From the NCBI GenBank assembly GCA_050297015.1, contig JBNKRZ010000020.1, positions 24,068-88,067 of the forward strand: a stretch of DNA of 64,000 nucleotides. The letters run 5' to 3'. The translations under genes and the position numbers were made by a program. The notes beneath the pieces are model-generated. The model saw only the letters and a list, made by a program, of their open reading frames with translations, ran no database searches and was not told the origin of the DNA. This DNA is from JACKJA01 sp050297015 (GTDB taxonomy: Bacteria > Pseudomonadota > Alphaproteobacteria > Micavibrionales > Micavibrionaceae). Positions 52,068-60,972 of this stretch are shown here, one piece after another; positions within the stretch are counted from its first letter, which is position 1; each line of letters opens with the position of its first letter.

Positions 52068-52448
52068 ATGATGACGGTTGATAAAGAAGAAAACACGCTC
52101 GCATACGACATGTTTGACTTACTGGACAACAAAAGCACCATAGAAACTCTGTCTACACTATTTAACAAGAAATGCATCGACACATTCCTCAGTCACTTTT
52201 CTCAGCCGATTGATGTCAAAGATCAGGCAACCGGGGAAACCAGACAACTCACAGAGGAAAATGTCAAAAAATGCATCTTCATGACATTCAAAAGCGCCGC
52301 CCTGAAAGACAGCGGCGCATTAAACTATAACCTGCATATTCTCACAGCCATGGCGGACAAAGCCGGTGTTAGAAACGAACTCATGGAAGAAGTCACCAAT
52401 AACATTCAAAATGCCGCCGCCAGCGTTCCCCGCCAAGCCCTGCATTAA
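52068..52448 (+). CDS. Hypothetical protein, 126 residues
   Basis: It is not recognised. The product is a soluble, mostly helical protein with no membrane segment or signal peptide. It begins MMTVDKEENTLAYDMFDLLD and has a central CIDTFLSHFSQPIDV then KKCIFMTFKSAALKDSGALN. The second Met is an alternative start. A GGG ribosome-binding site lies five bases upstream. It stands alone, divergent from the aminopeptidase. Coding is supported by the ribosome-binding site, the gap it fills and its ordinary amino-acid make-up. Confidence 0.65.
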   Translation: MMTVDKEENTLAYDMFDLLDNKSTIETLSTLFNKKCIDTFLSHFSQPIDVKDQATGETRQLTEENVKKCIFMTFKSAALKDSGALNYNLHILTAMADKAGVRNELMEEVTNNIQNAAASVPRQALH

Positions 52449-52473
52449 GGTCTACCCATAACCGTACACATAT

Positions 52474-52540
52474 GTCATCCTAAGCGGTAGCGAAGGATCT
52501 TCGGCATGTAAAAATCAAAAGATTCTTCATTTCATTTTCT
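52474..52540. repeat. Degenerate family E element E4
   Basis: GTCATCCTAAGC, GCGAAGGATCTT and AAGATTCTTC keep the family E left half and centre. The right arm has decayed to CATTTCATTTTCT. Confidence 0.7.
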
Positions 52541-52561
52541 ATCGAAAACCGTAAAGGGCGA

Positions 52562-53071
52562 TTAAGGGTGCCGCCGCAAAATATTTTCAACGGCCCTTTC
52601 TACGCTCTTTGTTTCCAAGCGCTGCATATTTCCGCCAACAGCATCTAAAATCTCCCGCATTTCATGCAGTCCTCTAAACCCCTCCGTTAAAAACCCTCCG
52701 CGCAAAGTGCGTTCGGCATCTTTTATATATTTTGACGCTGTTGTACGAGCAACGTCTCGAGCATCCGCAACCTCTTTTACAAGCGGATTAATCCCTTCAC
52801 GATAGGCATCTCGAAGAATTTCCTGCTTTGCGGAAAGCTCTCCCTCTTTTTTTCCTTTTTCACTTCCTCGGTAAACGAGATCATCAACGAACCTCCAAAA
52901 CGATAAAGCCGACTCTTCACGCACCAAAGAGCTATCTGGCGATGCCCCTGCCAAATCTTCCCGCCTCTGCGCAAAAACATCTTTCAGCGGCATAACATCC
53001 CACGGTTCTGGGGGCATATCATCCTGAACGGAGATTTCCTGATAATCGTCCATCGTTACTAAATCGCGCAT
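52562..53071 (-). CDS. Hypothetical protein with possible helix-turn-helix
   Basis: It encodes a 169-residue acidic protein with no recognised family. A central helical stretch (GKKEGELSAKQEILRDAYRE) leads to VADARDVARTTASKYIKDAE, which could be a helix-turn-helix. Two tandem 18-base repeats lie directly upstream of the start and could be its own operator. The base composition of the upstream stretch is AT-rich. An autoregulating DNA-binding protein, possibly of mobile origin, is a reasonable but unproven reading. Confidence 0.6.
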   Translation of the reverse strand: MRDLVTMDDYQEISVQDDMPPEPWDVMPLKDVFAQRREDLAGASPDSSLVREESALSFWRFVDDLVYRGSEKGKKEGELSAKQEILRDAYREGINPLVKEVADARDVARTTASKYIKDAERTLRGGFLTEGFRGLHEMREILDAVGGNMQRLETKSVERAVENILRRHP

Positions 53072-53078
53072 AACACAC

Positions 53079-53114
53079 CCTGTTTACTTATTTTGACCTG
53101 TTTACTTATTTTGA
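53079..53114. repeat. Two perfect 18-base tandem repeats
   Basis: CCTGTTTACTTATTTTGA occurs at 53079-53096 and again at 53097-53114 with no gap. On the gene strand this reads TCAAAATAAGTAAACAGG twice, ending seven bases before the ATG at 53071. The placement suggests an operator overlapping the ribosome-binding region. Confidence 0.85.
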
Positions 53115-53206
53115 AAGAGCAGTATACATGAAAAGCCTTAATTATGTCAAACAAACATCCTGCAATCAATAATGACAAACACCATATTCTGAGATAAATT
53201 ACCCTT

Positions 53207-53653
53207 ATGCCCTACATCATCCTCATCGTTGGACTGCTCCTCGGCCTTTATGGCCTTTACCGCTTTTTCCTCATCGCCAATATGCATCAACTCAAAGCGC
53301 TGGGCATGACAGCCTTTTTCCTTATCACCTGCGCCGCTTTGTTTTTTCTGGCGCTCAGCGGCCGTCTACCCGCGGCGCTGGCTGGACTGGCCGCGCTCAG
53401 CCCTCTGCTCCTTAGCTGGTGGAAACACGGGCACGCCCCGAACGAACCGCAAGATTCCCATGCTACACAAAACCGCACGCCCCTGACCCGCGCGGAAGCA
53501 CTGGATGTTCTGGGCCTTAAAGACGGTGCGACCAGAGATGAAATCAACGCGGCCTATAAAAAGCTCATCAAAAAGCTCCACCCGGATCAAGAAGGCTCCG
53601 CATGGCTCGCCGCGAAACTCAACGAAGCCCGCGACCTTCTGCTCAAAGAATGA
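53207..53653 (+). CDS. Membrane-anchored J-domain protein
   Basis: It encodes 148 residues. Two or three hydrophobic helices occupy residues 1-80. The C-terminal J domain (residues about 92-148) has ALDVLGLKDGATRDEINAAY and the essential HPD at 125-127. The form resembles the TIM14/Pam18-like J proteins common in alphaproteobacteria. It would recruit DnaK at the inner membrane. It precedes galU but has its own spacing of 84 bases. Confidence 0.88.
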   Translation: MPYIILIVGLLLGLYGLYRFFLIANMHQLKALGMTAFFLITCAALFFLALSGRLPAALAGLAALSPLLLSWWKHGHAPNEPQDSHATQNRTPLTRAEALDVLGLKDGATRDEINAAYKKLIKKLHPDQEGSAWLAAKLNEARDLLLKE

Positions 53654-53737
53654 TTTTTCCATAAAATTACTTGCATTTTTCTGCGAGCTTTTGTTAGTTT
53701 GCCCGCGATTTCAAACACGCTTAATCAGGGAGCTTTC

Positions 53738-54691
53738 ATGACAAAGTCATCGCCGCAAACGGAATTCAACCAAAACACCCCCTTTCCCTCTTTAAAAACG
53801 ACGATTATTCCCGTTGCCGGAATGGGGACCAGAATGGCGCCCCTGACCAACGCCATTCCGAAGAACCTTTTAAATATCGGTGATCGTCCCCTTATTCAAT
53901 ACGCAGTGGAAGAAGCCATCGAGGCCGGAAGCGAAGATATCATCATCATATGCAACCCCGATGATGAGGCGCTCTATTGGAAACATTTTTATCCGGAAAA
54001 GATGATTATGGAACTTGAAAGAAAAGGGAAAACAGACCTTCTGGAAAAAATCAAAAGCGTGACGGATCTAGGGGAAAAATTGACATTCCTCCCGCAACAT
54101 CAGGCACGGGGACTGGGAAATGCCGTGTACATGGCCCATAAACATATCAATAACGAACCGTTTGGTGTGATCCTGCCGGATGATTTCATTCACACACCCA
54201 ACGATCCCGGATGTCTGCATCAAATGGCCCAGTCTGCCTCATCTCCAGATGATATGATGATCGCAGCCATGTACGTCCCGGACGATCAAGTGCGCAAATA
54301 CGGCGTGTTTGATGTCGCAAAAAGCAGCGCAACAGATGACCAAATCATCACAGCCACAGGCATGGTTGAAAAACCGACAGGTCACGTCCCCTCAAACTAT
54401 GCCGCCATTGGCCGCTACATTTTACCGCACACCGTAATGGATATCCTTGCCGAAGGACGCACAGGCGCCGGCGGAGAAATCCAGCTGACCGATGCGCTTG
54501 ATGAATTAAACGCACAAGACAAACACACCCTGAAAGCTTTCCGCTTTAAAGGGACGCGTTATGACTGTGGCACGCCGGAGGGTTATTTTGAAGCGGGCAA
54601 TGCTATATACCAAGCGTATCGCCGGGAAAAAGAACTGGAACGAAAAGCAAAAGCAGAGAATAAAAACACAAACCGCCACCCCCAATTTTAA
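53738..54691 (+). CDS. UTP-glucose-1-phosphate uridylyltransferase, paralogue 1
   Basis: It encodes a 317-residue nucleotidyltransferase that makes UDP-glucose for surface polysaccharides. TIIPVAGMGTRMAPLTNAIP holds the nucleotide-binding GxGTR motif; GVILPDDFIH and GAGGEIQLTDALDELN are conserved. It differs from the next gene in the second motif (NAIPKNLLNIGDRP instead of KVLPKEMLPLNDRP), and its C-terminal tail is basic. It starts after AGGGAG. An uncommon pair with 54789-55682. Confidence 0.85.
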   Translation: MTKSSPQTEFNQNTPFPSLKTTIIPVAGMGTRMAPLTNAIPKNLLNIGDRPLIQYAVEEAIEAGSEDIIIICNPDDEALYWKHFYPEKMIMELERKGKTDLLEKIKSVTDLGEKLTFLPQHQARGLGNAVYMAHKHINNEPFGVILPDDFIHTPNDPGCLHQMAQSASSPDDMMIAAMYVPDDQVRKYGVFDVAKSSATDDQIITATGMVEKPTGHVPSNYAAIGRYILPHTVMDILAEGRTGAGGEIQLTDALDELNAQDKHTLKAFRFKGTRYDCGTPEGYFEAGNAIYQAYRREKELERKAKAENKNTNRHPQF

Positions 54692-54788
54692 AATCCGAGG
54701 GAATGAAACTTAAACCGCACCCCTTGCTTTATCAAGCACGCTATGCGAAACATGCCCCTATGTTTAAACAACATCACCAGAGAATAAT

Positions 54789-55682
54789 ATGAGCACCTCA
54801 CACAACTTCAAACCCGTTCGTAAGGCCGTTTTTCCCGTTGCGGGACTGGGGACCCGATTCCTGCCCGCAACCAAGGTTCTGCCTAAGGAAATGCTTCCCT
54901 TAAACGACCGCCCGCTGATCCAGCATGCTTATGAAGAAGCCTGCGCGGCGGGGATTGAGGAATTCATCTTCGTCACCGGACGCTACAAAAATATGCTGCA
55001 AGAGCATTTTGACTTTTTGCCGGAGCTTGAATCCGTTCTGGAATCGCGGGACAAGCAAGATGCTCTGGAAAAAGTGCGCAGCAGTGAAATCCCGGCGGGC
55101 AAGCTCTTCACGACCCGCCAGCCGAAAGCGCTCGGCCTCGGCCATGCGATCTGGTGCGCGAAGGAACTGGTCGGCGACGATCCGTTTGCGGTGATCCTGC
55201 CCGATGATGTGTGGCTAGCGGAAAAACCCTGCCTTGCACAAATGGTCGATGCCTATAACGAGCTGGGTGGGAACCTGATCGCCGTGGAGGATGTCTCGAA
55301 AGAAGACACGGCACGCTACGGTATTTTAGATATTGAGAAGGACAGCGGAAAAACCGTTTCCGTTAAGGGCTTCGTCGAAAAACCGAACCCGGAGGACGCC
55401 CCCTCTCAAACAGCGATCATGGGCCGCTATATCCTCCAGCCGGAGATATTCGACCACCTGTCCGCCTTTGAAACCGGGGCCGGCGGGGAAATCCAACTCA
55501 CCGATGCTATGGTCAAACTGATGAGCGATCAACCGTTCAACGGCTTGCGCTACGAAGGTAAACGCTACGATTGCGGGACGCGGATCGGCTTCATCGAAAC
55601 CAATTTGGCCTTTGGCCTTGCCGACCCGGAGATTGCCGATAAAGTCCGCGCTCTTGCTGAAAACCTTATTCACAATAAATAA
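54789..55682 (+). CDS. galU: UTP-glucose-1-phosphate uridylyltransferase GalU, paralogue 2
   Basis: It encodes a 297-residue enzyme with the full GalU signature: FPVAGLGTRFLPATKVLPKE, then ILPDDVWLA, and GAGGEIQLTDAMVKL. It converts glucose-1-phosphate and UTP to UDP-glucose. It is the more canonical of the two tandem copies, which are clearly paralogues. Repeat C4 follows its stop by nine bases, and a phosphohexomutase follows that, so substrate supply is encoded next door. Confidence 0.92.
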   Translation: MSTSHNFKPVRKAVFPVAGLGTRFLPATKVLPKEMLPLNDRPLIQHAYEEACAAGIEEFIFVTGRYKNMLQEHFDFLPELESVLESRDKQDALEKVRSSEIPAGKLFTTRQPKALGLGHAIWCAKELVGDDPFAVILPDDVWLAEKPCLAQMVDAYNELGGNLIAVEDVSKEDTARYGILDIEKDSGKTVSVKGFVEKPNPEDAPSQTAIMGRYILQPEIFDHLSAFETGAGGEIQLTDAMVKLMSDQPFNGLRYEGKRYDCGTRIGFIETNLAFGLADPEIADKVRALAENLIHNK

Positions 55683-55691
55683 ATACAAGAC

Positions 55692-55797
55692 CATAGTCGT
55701 TTCGCTTTATTTTTGCACAAGGCGCAAACGACAAAGCGTAGTAAAGCTACGTAAGGAGTGAAGCAACGATGTGCAAAGATAAATGGAAATGACTATA
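55692..55797. repeat. Palindromic element family C, copy C4
   Basis: CATAGTCGTTTCGCTTTAT at the left and ATAAATGGAAATGACTATA at the right are terminal inverted repeats of about 19 bases. TTTTTGCACAAGGCGCAAAC, then CGTAGTAAAGCTACG, is shared with C3. It ends three bases before the next gene's ATG. Confidence 0.92.
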
Positions 55798-55800
55798 AAC

Positions 55801-57210
55801 ATGAACGACAGTGTTTCTTTGACTCCTGCCCCCTATACACTTTCACCGGAAATCCTGCGCGAATATGACATACGCGGGCAAATCGGCAAAAATCTCGCCC
55901 CGGCGGATGCCTTTGCCGTGGGCTGCGCGTTCGGCACCTACATCAAGCGCCGGGGCGGCAACCGCATATGCTTGGGCTATGACGGACGGGACAGTTCCCC
56001 CATCCTTGCCGAGGCTATGATAGGCGGCCTTCTCACAACAGGCATAGAGGTTGAAAATGTTGGGATAGGCCCCTCCCCCATGCTTTACTTCGCGGTAAAG
56101 GATCACATGAGTGATGGCGGGATTATGATTACCGGCTCACACAACCCGGCAGACTACAACGGCTTTAAGCTCTCCTTGCAAAGCGGGCCTGTCTATGGCG
56201 AGGCCATACAAGAGCTGGGACGTATCGCGGCAGAAGGCGATTTCGAGCGCGGCGAAGGCCACGTCTTCACAAGCGATATCCGGGATGATTATGTTGAACG
56301 CCTGCTGCGGGATTTCCACGGCCGCCCTATGAAAGTCGCATGGGATTGCGGAAACGGATCTGCCGGGGAAATTGTACGCCGCGTAACGGCCAAATTGCCG
56401 GGGGAGCATATTCTGCTCTTCGATGAAATCGACGGTACATTCCCCAACCATCACCCCGACCCGACCGTTGATAAGAATCTGGAAGACCTCGTCCGCACGG
56501 TCCGCGAAAAAAACTGCGATTTCGGCGTGGCTTTCGACGGGGACGGCGACCGGATCGGCGCCGTTGATGAACAAGGCAACATTATCCGCTGCGATACCCT
56601 AATGACCATCTATGCCCGCTCCATATTGGAGGATCACCCCGGCGCGCCGATCATTGGCGATGTTAAATGCAGCCAGGTTATGTACGATGAAATCAGCCGC
56701 CTCGGCGGACAAGCCGTTATGTGGAAGACAGGACATTCCCTGATTAAAGCAAAAATGGCGGAAATGAAAGCGCCGCTGGCGGGGGAGCTGTCCGGCCACA
56801 TCTTTTTCGGCGATAAATGGTACGGCTTTGACGATGGTATTTACTGCGCCATCCGCCTTTTCAACGAGATCAGCGATGCCGAAGCACCGACCTCTTCCCT
56901 GACGGCGCACCTGCCGCGTTTGTGCAATACGCCTGAAATCCGTTTCGAGGTTGACGAAAAAGAGAAATTCGCCATCACGGAACGTATCGTCGCCGCCATA
57001 AAGGAAACAGCCAACGACGATATGACCATCAACGATATCGATGGCATCCGTGTTACGACGCCGGACGGCTGGTGGCTGATGCGGGCATCAAACACACAAA
57101 ACGCCCTGACAACACGAGCCGAAGCTGCAACGCCGGAAGGGCTGGAGCGTTTAAAAGCCATGATCCGGAAAGAAATTGAAAAAAACGGCTATAGCATCAC
57201 TTTCCCGTAA
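55801..57210 (+). CDS. Phosphomannomutase/phosphoglucomutase
   Basis: It encodes a 469-residue alpha-D-phosphohexomutase. The phospho-serine loop is GIMITGSHNPADYNG, the metal loop is AFDGDGDRIG, the sugar-binding loop is ELSGHIFFGDKW, and the phosphate-binding loop is MRASNTQ. This is the AlgC/ManB type, which interconverts mannose or glucose 6- and 1-phosphates. ATG 55801 is preferred; in-frame ATGs at 55783 and 55789 lie inside C4. It feeds galU upstream. Confidence 0.92.
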   Translation: MNDSVSLTPAPYTLSPEILREYDIRGQIGKNLAPADAFAVGCAFGTYIKRRGGNRICLGYDGRDSSPILAEAMIGGLLTTGIEVENVGIGPSPMLYFAVKDHMSDGGIMITGSHNPADYNGFKLSLQSGPVYGEAIQELGRIAAEGDFERGEGHVFTSDIRDDYVERLLRDFHGRPMKVAWDCGNGSAGEIVRRVTAKLPGEHILLFDEIDGTFPNHHPDPTVDKNLEDLVRTVREKNCDFGVAFDGDGDRIGAVDEQGNIIRCDTLMTIYARSILEDHPGAPIIGDVKCSQVMYDEISRLGGQAVMWKTGHSLIKAKMAEMKAPLAGELSGHIFFGDKWYGFDDGIYCAIRLFNEISDAEAPTSSLTAHLPRLCNTPEIRFEVDEKEKFAITERIVAAIKETANDDMTINDIDGIRVTTPDGWWLMRASNTQNALTTRAEAATPEGLERLKAMIRKEIEKNGYSITFP

Positions 57211-57278
57211 AGGGAGCATCGTGTATGATGAGCTTCGGTTTTTCGCTTAACACTCTCCTTTCCTGCTAAGGTCCGCTT

Positions 57279-57905
57279 ATGAATACAATCGCACTTGAAC
57301 TTCTCGCCTCCCGCATTTGCCACGATCTCATCAGCCCTATCGGCGCGATCCATAACGGTCTTGAATTCATGACGGAAATGGGGATGGAAAACAGCGATGA
57401 AGCCCTTGACTTGATTGGCTATAGCGCGCGCATGGCCTCGGCCCGGCTTCAAATCTTTCGGATTGTCTACGGCGCGGGCGGTCATGATGCGGGCATAGAA
57501 CCCAGAGATATCCATAAAGTCTTTGAAGAACTTCTGGCTGTTGATGCCAAGGTTAAACAAGATTGGGATCCAGAGGCAGATTTGGGCTTTTCGCCCCTGC
57601 CACAGGATTACTGCAAAATCCTGACAGGTGCCTTGATGATGGCCATTGAAGCCATCCCCAAGGGGGGAGCGCTGACCGTCACACCGGCCCCGAACGGCGG
57701 CACGCTCATCACAGCTACGGGCGAAAGCGCCTTTATCCGTGACTATACGGAGGAAGCCTTATCGCACCTACTCCCGCTTCAAGACATCGACCCCCGCCTT
57801 GTCCATCCTTACGTTTTGGGGGCGCTAAGCAAAGAATGCGGCCTTTCTATTACAATAGAAAAAACAGACGATAACCGCGTCGATATTCTGATCCAAACTA
57901 CGTAA
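57279..57905 (+). CDS. chpT: Histidine phosphotransferase ChpT
   Basis: It encodes a 208-residue protein that passes phosphate from CckA to CtrA and CpdR. The dimerisation helix has the phospho-acceptor His15 in SRICHDLISPIGAIHNGLEF, and the C-terminal part is a kinase-like fold that has lost ATP-binding boxes. Length and pattern match the family. Its target CtrA is at 31968-32675; cckA is not in the window. It lies 208 bases before cheA. Confidence 0.93.
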   Translation: MNTIALELLASRICHDLISPIGAIHNGLEFMTEMGMENSDEALDLIGYSARMASARLQIFRIVYGAGGHDAGIEPRDIHKVFEELLAVDAKVKQDWDPEADLGFSPLPQDYCKILTGALMMAIEAIPKGGALTVTPAPNGGTLITATGESAFIRDYTEEALSHLLPLQDIDPRLVHPYVLGALSKECGLSITIEKTDDNRVDILIQTT

Positions 57906-58016
57906 CCCCCCCTTTTTTTATATGCATGCATGTTTTTTTATAAAAACGCTCTGAAATATCGCCAAAATTGTGTACACTATATCGGTGATACATTGGTAAT
58001 ATACCGTAACGGCTCT

Positions 58017-58034
58017 TTAACGTTTTACCGTTAA
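58017..58034. promoter_or_regulatory. Dyad in the cheA upstream region
   Basis: TTAACG (58017-58022) and CGTTAA (58029-58034) form an inverted repeat six bases apart, 80 bases before cheA. It could be an operator. The 57906-58113 gap otherwise shows only T-rich tracts and a GCATGCATGC-like run near 57924. Confidence 0.3.
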
Positions 58035-58113
58035 GATCATTTGCCATGCAGCATTATGAAGTAAGAGAACTGACTTCGCACACATAGACTGTACATACTT
58101 TGGAGAGAAAGCC

Positions 58114-60972
58114 ATGGATGACCTAATTACAGAATTCTTGACCGAAACCAGCGAGGCTCTAGCCGATCTTGACAACGATTTGGTCAATCTTGAACAAAAC
58201 CCAAACGATAAAGATCTGCTATCCCAGATATTCCGTATCGTTCACACAATCAAAGGGACCTGCGGCTTTTTGGGCTTGCCGCGTCTGGAGGGGGTCGCTC
58301 ACAAGGGTGAAGACGTTTTGGGTCTTTTCCGTGACGGCACACTGGAAGTCACACCGGAATATGTCACTCTGATCTTCGAATGCTTGGACTGCCTGAAAGG
58401 AATCCTTCAAGGACTCGAAGAAAACGGCAGCGAACCGCAAGGCGATGATAGCGCCCTGATCGGTCGTCTAGAGGCCGTGTACAAAAGCGCAAACGGTAGC
58501 GACCCTACCCCGCAAGAGGAACTTGATAAAATTGTTGCCGAGGCACGCGCAAAAATCGCGGAAGAAGAAAAATCAGAAACGGCCGCCGAGGAACCCGCCG
58601 AAGAAGAAAGCGCAGAAGTCTCTCTGGATGAACTGGAAGCGGCGTTCCTGGCCGCGCCGGGACCGGAGGAAAATGCCGCTGCCGAAGCCGTAGAAGAAGA
58701 AAAAGCGCCTGAGGCAACTGAAGCGGCTCCGCCACCGCCACCACCTGCTGCCGCCAAATCTGAAAAAACGGCTAAAACGGCTTCTGCCCCGAAAGAATCA
58801 TCCGTGGCAACACAATCACTGCGCGTCAATGTTGACGTGCTTGAAAACCTGATGACGATGGTGAGTGAGCTTGTTCTGACACGGAACCAGCTTCTGCAAA
58901 TTCTGCGCACGCAAAAAGATAGCGAATTTACAGCGCCCTTGCAGCGTTTGAACCACGTGGTTTCCGACCTACAGGAAGGCGTCATGAAAACGCGGATGCA
59001 GCCGATTGGTAATGCATGGGCCAAGCTGCCGCGGATTATCCGTGATATCAGCCTCGATCTGGGCAAGAAAATCGATCTTGAAATGCGTGGGAAAGAAACA
59101 GAATTGGACCGTCAGGTTCTCGAGCTCATTAAAGACCCGCTCACGCATATGGTACGTAACTCTGCCGATCACGGCATTGAAACGCCTGCGGAACGGGCGG
59201 CCGCCGGAAAACCGGAGACGGGGAAACTCTTACTTAACGCCTATCACGAAGGCGGGCACATCATCATTGAAATTTCCGATGATGGTAAAGGGCTGAATAC
59301 GGACAGGATTAAAGAAAAAATCATATCCAACAATCTGGCCTCCGCGGAAGAGCTTGAGGAAATGTCCACCCAGCAAATCCACCAATTCATCTTTAAGGCC
59401 GGCTTTTCAACGGCGGAGAAGGTCACAGCCGTTTCCGGTCGCGGTGTGGGGATGGATGTGGTGCGCACCAATATTGAAAAAATCGGCGGCTCGATTGAGC
59501 TACGTTCGACCGAGGGGCAAGGCTCGCGCTTCCTTATCAAGATTCCTTTGACGCTAGCCATTGTTTCGGCCCTGATTGTTGAGTCCGCGGGCGAACGCTA
59601 CGCTATTCCGCAGCTGGCTGTGAAAGAGCTGGTTATGGCTTCGACTGAAGGCGACAACCGCATTGAATCCATTAAAGGCACACCTGTTTTCCGCCTGCGC
59701 GATCACTTGCTGCCTTTGGTGTCGCTTCAAGAATTGCTTCAACTGACACCGCCCACTAATGAGGGTGAAGATGTCATGGAAGACGTTCTGATCGAAGCTG
59801 CGTCAGAAGAAAACGAAGAAGGCGCAAAAGAAAAAGCCAAGCCCGCCGCACCTGAAAAAAGCATGCTTTCGAAAAACGACTATATCGTCGTCACGCAAGT
59901 GGGGGCTTATACTTTCGGGATTATCGTCGATAAGGTCTTCGACACGGAAGAAATCGTTGTTAAACCCGTGGCGCATATCCTGCGCGATATTGAAATGTTC
60001 TCCGGGAACACCATTTTGGGCGACGGGACGGTGATTATGATCCTCGATCCGGCCGGTATTGCGAAATGCACCGGCGAGATTGATTCTTCAGATTCAATGG
60101 ACGCCGCAGACGCAGAAGCGCGCCTGAATGCCAATGCATCAGAGAAAACAGCCTTGCTCCTTTTCTCTGCCGGAGACGCTGCGCCCAAAGCTGTTCCTTT
60201 GGAGCTGGTATCACGTCTCGAAGAAATCAATATCAAAGATATCGAAACGGCGAATGGCAGCATGGTTGTACAATACCGCGGCAGCTTAATGCCGTTGGTG
60301 CCTTTCAACAATCAAGTACACATTGGCGAAGAGGGCCGGAAGCCACTTTTGGTCTTTGCCGATGAAAAACAATCAATGGGCCTGATCGTTGACCGAATCA
60401 TCGATATCAAGGAAGAACATGTTGATGTTCAAATCAGTGGTGATGGCGCTTCTCTGGGTAGTGCCATCATTGACAACAAAGCGACAGATGTTGTTGATGT
60501 CGGGCATTACATCCGTCTGGTTAATACAGGCTGGTTTAAAAATCACAGTGACGACCCGTTCAAATCCAATGCCTCGGCTCAGACTGGCGCACCAAAGAGC
60601 CTTTTGCTGGTCGAGGATAGTCCCTTCTTCCGCAATATGCTAACGCCCATTCTAACCGTTGCGGGGTATAAGGTCACCGTTGTGGAAAACGCTGTAAAAG
60701 CTCTGAGCATGTGCGAGGAAGGCAAGAATTTCGACCTGATTATCAGCGATATCGAAATGCCGGAAATGGACGGCTTTGAATTTGCACAACGCATTAAGGA
60801 CAACAGCAACTGGCAGAACACGCCCCTATTCGCCCTGTCATCTCATGCCACGCCACAGGATATGGACCGCGGCATCGAAGCCGGGTTTAGCAAATACATT
60901 GCCAAGCTCGATCATGACACGCTTTTGAATGATTTGTCACAAACCCTTGCAGAAACACAGGGAGAAGCCTAA
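58114..60972 (+). CDS. cheA: Hybrid chemotaxis kinase CheA with second CheW domain and receiver
   Basis: It encodes 952 residues. An Hpt domain carries His44 (FRIVHTIKGTCGFLG). An acidic, Ala- and Pro-rich linker (about 130-230) replaces the P2 domain. The dimerisation domain (LENLMTMVSELVLTRNQLLQ) and ATPase (DPLTHMVRNSADHGIE, then GRGVGMDVVRTNIEKIGGSI) follow. Next come a CheW-like domain, a second CheW-like region (VPLELVSRLEEINIKDIETA), and a C-terminal receiver with D879 (ISDIEMPEMDGFEF). The receiver may act as a phosphate sink. It heads the che operon; the next start overlaps by one base. Confidence 0.95.
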   Translation: MDDLITEFLTETSEALADLDNDLVNLEQNPNDKDLLSQIFRIVHTIKGTCGFLGLPRLEGVAHKGEDVLGLFRDGTLEVTPEYVTLIFECLDCLKGILQGLEENGSEPQGDDSALIGRLEAVYKSANGSDPTPQEELDKIVAEARAKIAEEEKSETAAEEPAEEESAEVSLDELEAAFLAAPGPEENAAAEAVEEEKAPEATEAAPPPPPPAAAKSEKTAKTASAPKESSVATQSLRVNVDVLENLMTMVSELVLTRNQLLQILRTQKDSEFTAPLQRLNHVVSDLQEGVMKTRMQPIGNAWAKLPRIIRDISLDLGKKIDLEMRGKETELDRQVLELIKDPLTHMVRNSADHGIETPAERAAAGKPETGKLLLNAYHEGGHIIIEISDDGKGLNTDRIKEKIISNNLASAEELEEMSTQQIHQFIFKAGFSTAEKVTAVSGRGVGMDVVRTNIEKIGGSIELRSTEGQGSRFLIKIPLTLAIVSALIVESAGERYAIPQLAVKELVMASTEGDNRIESIKGTPVFRLRDHLLPLVSLQELLQLTPPTNEGEDVMEDVLIEAASEENEEGAKEKAKPAAPEKSMLSKNDYIVVTQVGAYTFGIIVDKVFDTEEIVVKPVAHILRDIEMFSGNTILGDGTVIMILDPAGIAKCTGEIDSSDSMDAADAEARLNANASEKTALLLFSAGDAAPKAVPLELVSRLEEINIKDIETANGSMVVQYRGSLMPLVPFNNQVHIGEEGRKPLLVFADEKQSMGLIVDRIIDIKEEHVDVQISGDGASLGSAIIDNKATDVVDVGHYIRLVNTGWFKNHSDDPFKSNASAQTGAPKSLLLVEDSPFFRNMLTPILTVAGYKVTVVENAVKALSMCEEGKNFDLIISDIEMPEMDGFEFAQRIKDNSNWQNTPLFALSSHATPQDMDRGIEAGFSKYIAKLDHDTLLNDLSQTLAETQGEA

